The notes under the pieces are model-generated. The model saw only the letters and a program-made list of their open reading frames with translations. It was not told the origin of the DNA and did no database searches. A stretch of 64,000 nucleotides of DNA from CBDFKB01 sp965248715 (GTDB taxonomy: Bacteria; Pseudomonadota; Alphaproteobacteria; Rhizobiales; Rhizobiaceae). The stretch is from NCBI GenBank assembly GCA_965248715.1, contig CBDFKB010000008.1:1116001-1180000 (forward strand). The letters run 5' to 3'. The translations under genes and the position numbers were made by a program. Of this stretch, positions 59,791 through 64,000 are shown piece after piece (the first letter of the stretch is position 1; every line of letters begins with the position of its first letter).

Positions 59791-60759
59791 ATGAAAGCAA
59801 TTATCTGTCGCGACTACGGTCCGATTGAAAACCTCGAATATGGCGATTTCGACGTGCCCGAGGTCGGCCCCAACTCGGTGCTGATCAAGACAGAAGTGAT
59901 GGGGGTCAACTATCCCGATGGGTTATTGGTGCAAGGCCTTTACCAGGCTAAACCGCAAACCCCGTTTGTGCCCGGCACCGAAGCGGTAGGTGAGGCAATC
60001 GAAGTCGGCGCGGAGGTAAAACGGTTTAAAGTTGGGGACCGGGTCGCGGCTTTTTGCCCGACCGGCGGCTATGCCGAACAAGTATCGGTCAACCAACATC
60101 GTGTCATCCCATTGCCACCCGGCATCGACGGCGCCGATACCACCGCTTTGATGTGCGGTTACGGTACCTCGCACCATGCGCTGAAACAGCGCGCGCAGCT
60201 CAAGCAAGGCGAAAACCTGGTGGTGCTTGGCGCTGCCGGGCTGACCGGGCTTGCTGCGATCCAGATCGGCAAGGCGATGGGCGCGCGGGTAATCGGGGTA
60301 GCATCGAGCAAGCGCAAGCGCAAAATCGCAGCCGCCAGTGGCGCCGATGTTACCCTTGGCTATGACAATCTCAAGGACGAAATCCGCACCAACACCGGTG
60401 GTAACGGCGCCGACGTAGTTTATGACGTGGTCGGCGGTGAGGCGTTTGATGCTTGTTCACGCGCCATGGCGTGGAACGGGCGCTTGCTGGTGGTCGGATT
60501 TGCGTCCGGCACCATTCCTAAATTCCCGGTCAATTTGGCGCTGGTCAAGGGTTACAGCCTGGTCGGCGTGTTTTGGGGCACGTTTACGCAAAAAGAGCCT
60601 GCCGCCTATATGCTAAACATGCAGGAATTGTTCGGCTGGTATCGGGACGGCAAGGTAAAGCCTCTGATTGAAGAAAAGCATAAACTCAAGGATGCGGCGA
60701 AAGTGTTGCAGCGCATCCACTCGCGCAAGGCGGTCGGCAAGATCGTGCTGGTGCCATAA
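59791..60759 (+). CDS. NADPH:quinone oxidoreductase (zinc-free MDR)
   Basis: 322 aa. MKAIICRDYGPIENLEYGDFDVPEVGPNSVLIKTEVMGVNYPDGLL, TPFVPGTEAVGEAIEVGAEV, nucleotide loop LGAAGLTGLAAIQIGKAMGARVIGVASSKRK and C-terminal KLKDAAKVLQRIHSRKAVGKIVLVP. No structural or catalytic zinc ligands. Probably reduces enoyl or quinone products in the cluster. Confidence 0.92.
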   Translation: MKAIICRDYGPIENLEYGDFDVPEVGPNSVLIKTEVMGVNYPDGLLVQGLYQAKPQTPFVPGTEAVGEAIEVGAEVKRFKVGDRVAAFCPTGGYAEQVSVNQHRVIPLPPGIDGADTTALMCGYGTSHHALKQRAQLKQGENLVVLGAAGLTGLAAIQIGKAMGARVIGVASSKRKRKIAAASGADVTLGYDNLKDEIRTNTGGNGADVVYDVVGGEAFDACSRAMAWNGRLLVVGFASGTIPKFPVNLALVKGYSLVGVFWGTFTQKEPAAYMLNMQELFGWYRDGKVKPLIEEKHKLKDAAKVLQRIHSRKAVGKIVLVP

Positions 60760-60860
60760 GTATCTCTGGTGAACGACACACTCAACAAGCTACAAACCGA
60801 CGATGGGTAGAGATCGCCTACCGGACCTTCGATGGCGAAGGCGAAGGACCATGCGTACTG

Positions 60861-61607
60861 TTGGCGCCGGCAGTGATGACGCCGCAGCAGGTCTATTGGA
60901 AATTCGCTGAATATCTCATTGAACGAGGCGCAGCGAACGTTACCACCTTCGACTATCGCGGCATCGGCGGATCGAGGGCCGATCGAAGAACCAATGCGCG
61001 ATTTCGCATGAAAGACTGGGCGCTGCAGGACTTTAGTGCCATGGCCGATCATGTACGAAATCATCATCCCAACCATTCGTTGGTTGGCATAGGCCATTCT
61101 TTTGGCGGCCAGGCGCTTGGCCTGTCCGGGCGCGCCGATCTGTTTATGCGTTTCGCGATGGTAGCTACACTCAACGGCTATTGGCGCCTTCTTAAAGGCG
61201 GCCTGCCACTTATTTTGGGGATGCGGTTGATCAACGCGCCGGTATCAAAGTTTATCGGCTACGTGCCAGGCTGGATGGGTACCGGCGAAGATGCGCCGGG
61301 CCGCGCATTTCGCGACTGGACCAGATGGTGTTCGTCTCCGAACTATTTCTTTGATGATCCCAGTGTGCCGGAAACGGTTAATTTCCAAGGCGTCAAGCTG
61401 CCCTTGCTGTTCGTTCGTCTCGACGACGACCCGTGGGGCAATGAAGCGGCAATCGGTGATTTGCGATCCTGGTACCCAAAATGCCCGCAAACCGAGATTG
61501 TCTACACGCCAGATCATGCGGGTGGCGCGATCGGCCATTTCGGCTTCTTTCGCAGCAAATATCGCGAAACATTGTGGCCGCAGGTAGCTGATTGGTTGCT
61601 GCAATAG
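60861..61607 (+). CDS. Alpha/beta hydrolase; start uncertain
   Basis: As drawn, 248 aa from TTG 60861. The frame is open upstream of this and encodes WVEIAYRTFDGEGEGPCVLL, which fits the usual first strand, so the true start is probably earlier, but no good ATG, GTG or TTG with a binding site was found. Core: PAVMTPQQVYWKFAEYLIERGAANVTTFDYRGIGGSRAD, nucleophile elbow GIGHSFGGQALGL (Ser), and late His in HAGGAIGHFGFF. Substrate unknown; it may be a thioesterase or S33-type esterase in the cluster. Confidence 0.8.
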   Translation: MAPAVMTPQQVYWKFAEYLIERGAANVTTFDYRGIGGSRADRRTNARFRMKDWALQDFSAMADHVRNHHPNHSLVGIGHSFGGQALGLSGRADLFMRFAMVATLNGYWRLLKGGLPLILGMRLINAPVSKFIGYVPGWMGTGEDAPGRAFRDWTRWCSSPNYFFDDPSVPETVNFQGVKLPLLFVRLDDDPWGNEAAIGDLRSWYPKCPQTEIVYTPDHAGGAIGHFGFFRSKYRETLWPQVADWLLQ

Positions 61608-61625
61608 GGGCAGGCACCATTAATC

Positions 61626-62822
61626 TCAGGCCGGTGACAAACCGCGCAGCCGTTCCGAGCGCCGGCGCAGCAATTCGATGGTCATCAACAACAGCACCGA
61701 CAGTGCTACCAAAATAGTTGCGACCGCCAGAATGGTCGGCGAAATCTGCTCGCGCAGTCCGGTAAACATCTGCCAAGGTAGGGTTTTTTGGCCAGCCGAG
61801 CCGACGAACAGTACCACTACCACCTCGTCGAACGAAGTGATGAACGCAAACAATGCGCCGGAAATCACTCCGGGCATAATCAGCGGGGTCTGGATCAGGA
61901 AGAAGGTGCGAACCGGACCGGCGCCGAGATTTGCCGCCGCCCGGGTCAGGCTGCGGTCGAAACCGACCAATGTCGCGGTAACGGTGATGATGACGAACGG
62001 GATGCCGAGCACCGCATGGGCCAAGACTACCCCCCAATAGGTGCCTTGCAGGCCGATGCGGCTGTAGAAGAAATACATGCCAGCAGCCGAAATAATCAGC
62101 GGCACGATCATCGGCGAAATCAATATCGCCATGATTGCGCGGCGGAACGGCACATGGGGTTGGCTGAGGCCGATCGCCGCCAATGTGCCGAAGCTAACCG
62201 ACAACAGGGTCGCTACTGGGGCGATGCGTGCCGAGTTGTATAACGCGCCCTGCCAGTCTGAATTGGTCAGGAAATCCTTATAATGCTTGAGTGAATAACC
62301 CTCCGGATCGAATGCGATCATTTCCGGCGTGAAGGTGAAGAAATCCTCGGCGTTAAACGACAGCGGGATCACCACCAGGATTGGGAAGATCAGGAACACA
62401 AAGATCACGCCGCAAATGAAGCGGAAGGTGTAGTGCCACAATACCTGTTCCGAGGTCAGATATGGGGCCAAACCGCTTCGGTATTCGCGGAAATGCAGCC
62501 AGAACACCATGCGGGCGAAAATTACCCCGCCAATGGCGCCAAAAAATGCTCCACCCAAGCTGCCTGCTGCCAGACCGGCGCCGGCACCCAACAGCCCACA
62601 CACGATCATCGCCGAGCGAACGTTGCCGAAGATTGAGATGATGGCAAACGCTAGACCAATCGCCAGCAATGCGCCGGTGCCGACGGTGGAAAGAAACTCG
62701 GAAAAATCCGATGCCGTCGACACGCCAGCGACCAGACTGATCGCCGCCACTACCATGCCGATCAAAGACAGGGTGAATGGCAAAGAAACCGGAACGGCGA
62801 CTGCTTCAAATTTGGCGCTCAT
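61626..62822 (-). CDS. ABC transporter permease, PotC type with N-terminal extension
   Basis: 398 aa. From residue about 135 it is a normal binding-protein-dependent permease (FPILVVIPLSFNAEDFFTFTPE, LLSVSFGTLAAIGLSQPHVPFRRAIMAILISPMIVPLIISAAG, EAA-like FFLIQTPLIMPGVISGALFAFITSFDEVVV). The first ~110 residues add extra membrane segments (LIGMVVAAISLVAGVST, GALLAIGLAFAIISIFG, AMIVCGLLGAGAGLAAG) that typical PotC lacks. Five bases after its PotB-type partner. Likely imports polyamine-type substrates. Confidence 0.88.
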   Translation of the reverse strand: MSAKFEAVAVPVSLPFTLSLIGMVVAAISLVAGVSTASDFSEFLSTVGTGALLAIGLAFAIISIFGNVRSAMIVCGLLGAGAGLAAGSLGGAFFGAIGGVIFARMVFWLHFREYRSGLAPYLTSEQVLWHYTFRFICGVIFVFLIFPILVVIPLSFNAEDFFTFTPEMIAFDPEGYSLKHYKDFLTNSDWQGALYNSARIAPVATLLSVSFGTLAAIGLSQPHVPFRRAIMAILISPMIVPLIISAAGMYFFYSRIGLQGTYWGVVLAHAVLGIPFVIITVTATLVGFDRSLTRAAANLGAGPVRTFFLIQTPLIMPGVISGALFAFITSFDEVVVVLFVGSAGQKTLPWQMFTGLREQISPTILAVATILVALSVLLLMTIELLRRRSERLRGLSPA

Positions 62823-62827
62823 ATCCG

Positions 62828-64000
62828 TTACCCCAGTTTCACGTTGTCGATGCCGACGATCTTGTCATAGGCCCAATAAAGCAACAGCACCGCTGCCAAT
62901 AAGATTGTGCCAAGCGCGGCCGCCAGTCCCCAGTTCAGCGAACTGGAAATGTGGTAGGCGATCCGGTTCGAAATGAAGACGCCGGTGGTGCCGCCGACTA
63001 ATTCGGGCGTGATATAGTAACCGATCGATAAGATGAACACGAGGATCGACCCAGCACCGATGCCTGGCACTGACTGCGGGAAATATACCCGCCAAAATGC
63101 GGTCCAGTCGGTGGCGCCAAGCGATTTGGCGGCCCTAACGAATGTCTGTGGAATGGTGCGCATGACCGAGAACAAAGGCAGCACCATAAAGGGCAGCAGA
63201 ATGTGGGTCATGGCAACGATGGTGCCAAACTGATTGTTGATCATCACCAGCCGGCTGCCGTCGCCGATAATGCCGACCGCCACCAACATGTCGTTGATCA
63301 CGCCTTGCTGTTGCAGCAACACTTTCCATGCCGATGTGCGCACCAACAAAGAGGTCCAAAACGGCAGCAACACAAGGATCATCAATAAGTTAGCAGTGCG
63401 CAATGGTAGGTTCGCCAGCAGCCAAGCAATCGGGTAACCGAGCAAGATGCACATCACGGTGATCGTCATGCTCATGAACATCGTGCGCTTGAACAGCTTG
63501 ATGTAGATCCGCTGCTCTTCCTCACGGGCCTCAATGCCGTCATCGCCTTTTTTCAGGTCCACCGCATTTAGAAAATACCCGTCCGTATAGCGCGGCGAAT
63601 AGGTCCGCATAGTTCGCCAGACTTTCATCGAATCCCAGTTTTTGTCGACTTTGAGAAAGGCGTCTTTCAGGCTGAAGGTTTCAAAATTGCCAACCTGATT
63701 GGCTGCCGCGCTTAACAATCCTGCTTGCTCGGGATCTAGCTGGTCAAAAGTGCTAGCATCGAGGGATACCAGTTCCTGATGAAGGGTGGTGTAGACATAA
63801 GGGCCGGGCTGCTCGTGGTCCGGGTCCTTTTTCTTCCGCTCGGTTATCATACCGCGCCAACGCGCATAAGTATCAGCGGTCTTAGGTAGCAAATTGGCGG
63901 CGCTCGACGCAAACAGCGTCGACCAGGTGGCCGGATCGGACCAGGCCGGGTTTAGCGCCGCAAATTGCTCGGCATAGATGTGGGTTTCGAATTTTTTCGC
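62828..64000 (-). CDS. ABC transporter permease, PotB type (start outside window)
   Basis: The frame runs to the window edge without a start, so at least 390 residues lie inside. Soluble N-terminal stretch (ETHIYAEQFAALNPAWSDPATWSTLFASSAANLLPKTADTYARW), then permease helices: YIKLFKRTMFMSMTITVMCILLGYPIAWLLANL, FWTSLLVRTSAWKVLLQQQGVIN, MTHILLPFMVLPLFSVMRTIPQ and the EAA-type AAKSLGATDWTAFWRVYFPQSVPGIGAGSILVFILSIG. First gene of the two-permease operon. Confidence 0.88.
   Translation of the reverse strand, partial: AKKFETHIYAEQFAALNPAWSDPATWSTLFASSAANLLPKTADTYARWRGMITERKKKDPDHEQPGPYVYTTLHQELVSLDASTFDQLDPEQAGLLSAAANQVGNFETFSLKDAFLKVDKNWDSMKVWRTMRTYSPRYTDGYFLNAVDLKKGDDGIEAREEEQRIYIKLFKRTMFMSMTITVMCILLGYPIAWLLANLPLRTANLLMILVLLPFWTSLLVRTSAWKVLLQQQGVINDMLVAVGIIGDGSRLVMINNQFGTIVAMTHILLPFMVLPLFSVMRTIPQTFVRAAKSLGATDWTAFWRVYFPQSVPGIGAGSILVFILSIGYYITPELVGGTTGVFISNRIAYHISSSLNWGLAAALGTILLAAVLLLYWAYDKIVGIDNVKLG

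Overview
The window looks like a chromosomal stretch of an alphaproteobacterium, probably close to the Hyphomicrobiales/Rhizobiales. The evidence is a housekeeping block with the gene order familiar from that group (uvrA, ssb, gyrA, coaD, cyclophilins, queA, tgt), moderately high GC in that block, and RIME-like intergenic palindromes. I cannot name a genus.

Layout. (1) About 1-23.5 kb is accessory DNA. It holds a serine recombinase split by an IS427-type element, several XRE regulators, a GNAT gene coupled to a regulator, a group II intron 5' relic, a double-methyltransferase gene followed by a DUF3604 gene, an IS481 with mutated catalytic residues, a LysR gene split by an IS1182 element, a gatA fragment, an IS407-group element, and a mobilisation operon (serine recombinase fragment, MobC, relaxase-helicase). 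(2) About 23.5-44.3 kb is core chromosome: VTT membrane protein, kinase-like phosphotransferase, tgt, queA, two cyclophilins, coaD, gyrA, a CDF transporter, ssb, a hybrid histidine kinase and uvrA. Its intergenic gaps hold arrays of short palindromic units joined at CTAG tetramers. (3) About 44.3-51.3 kb is a nest of insertion sequences: an IS21 element carrying an IS3 and an IS427-type element inside it, set between a broken IS5-family copy and a second serine recombinase, followed by a ParE-type toxin-antitoxin pair and another intact IS5-family copy. (4) About 51.3-64 kb is core-like: two envelope glycosyltransferases and a PAP2 phosphatase, then a fatty-acyl/CoA catabolic cluster (thiolase, two SDRs, MaoC hydratase, acyl-CoA dehydrogenase, quinone oxidoreductase, alpha/beta hydrolase), and two spermidine/putrescine-type ABC permeases, the last cut by the window edge.

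How the parts relate. The recombinase, MobC and relaxase genes overlap by ATGA and once formed the core of an integrative mobilisable element that has since been decapitated by an IS. The insertions can be undone on paper: removing the IS427-type element restores the recombinase frame, removing the IS3 restores the IstA frame, and removing the IS1182 element restores the LysR frame. Both IS427-type families enter at CTAG with a TA duplication, and the small palindromic units A, B and C are also bounded by CTAG. One of these units abuts ssb so that the CTAG contains the ssb stop codon. The catabolic cluster and the distant kinase-like phosphotransferase could serve hydroxy-acyl-CoA degradation of the ACAD10/11 type; this is inference.
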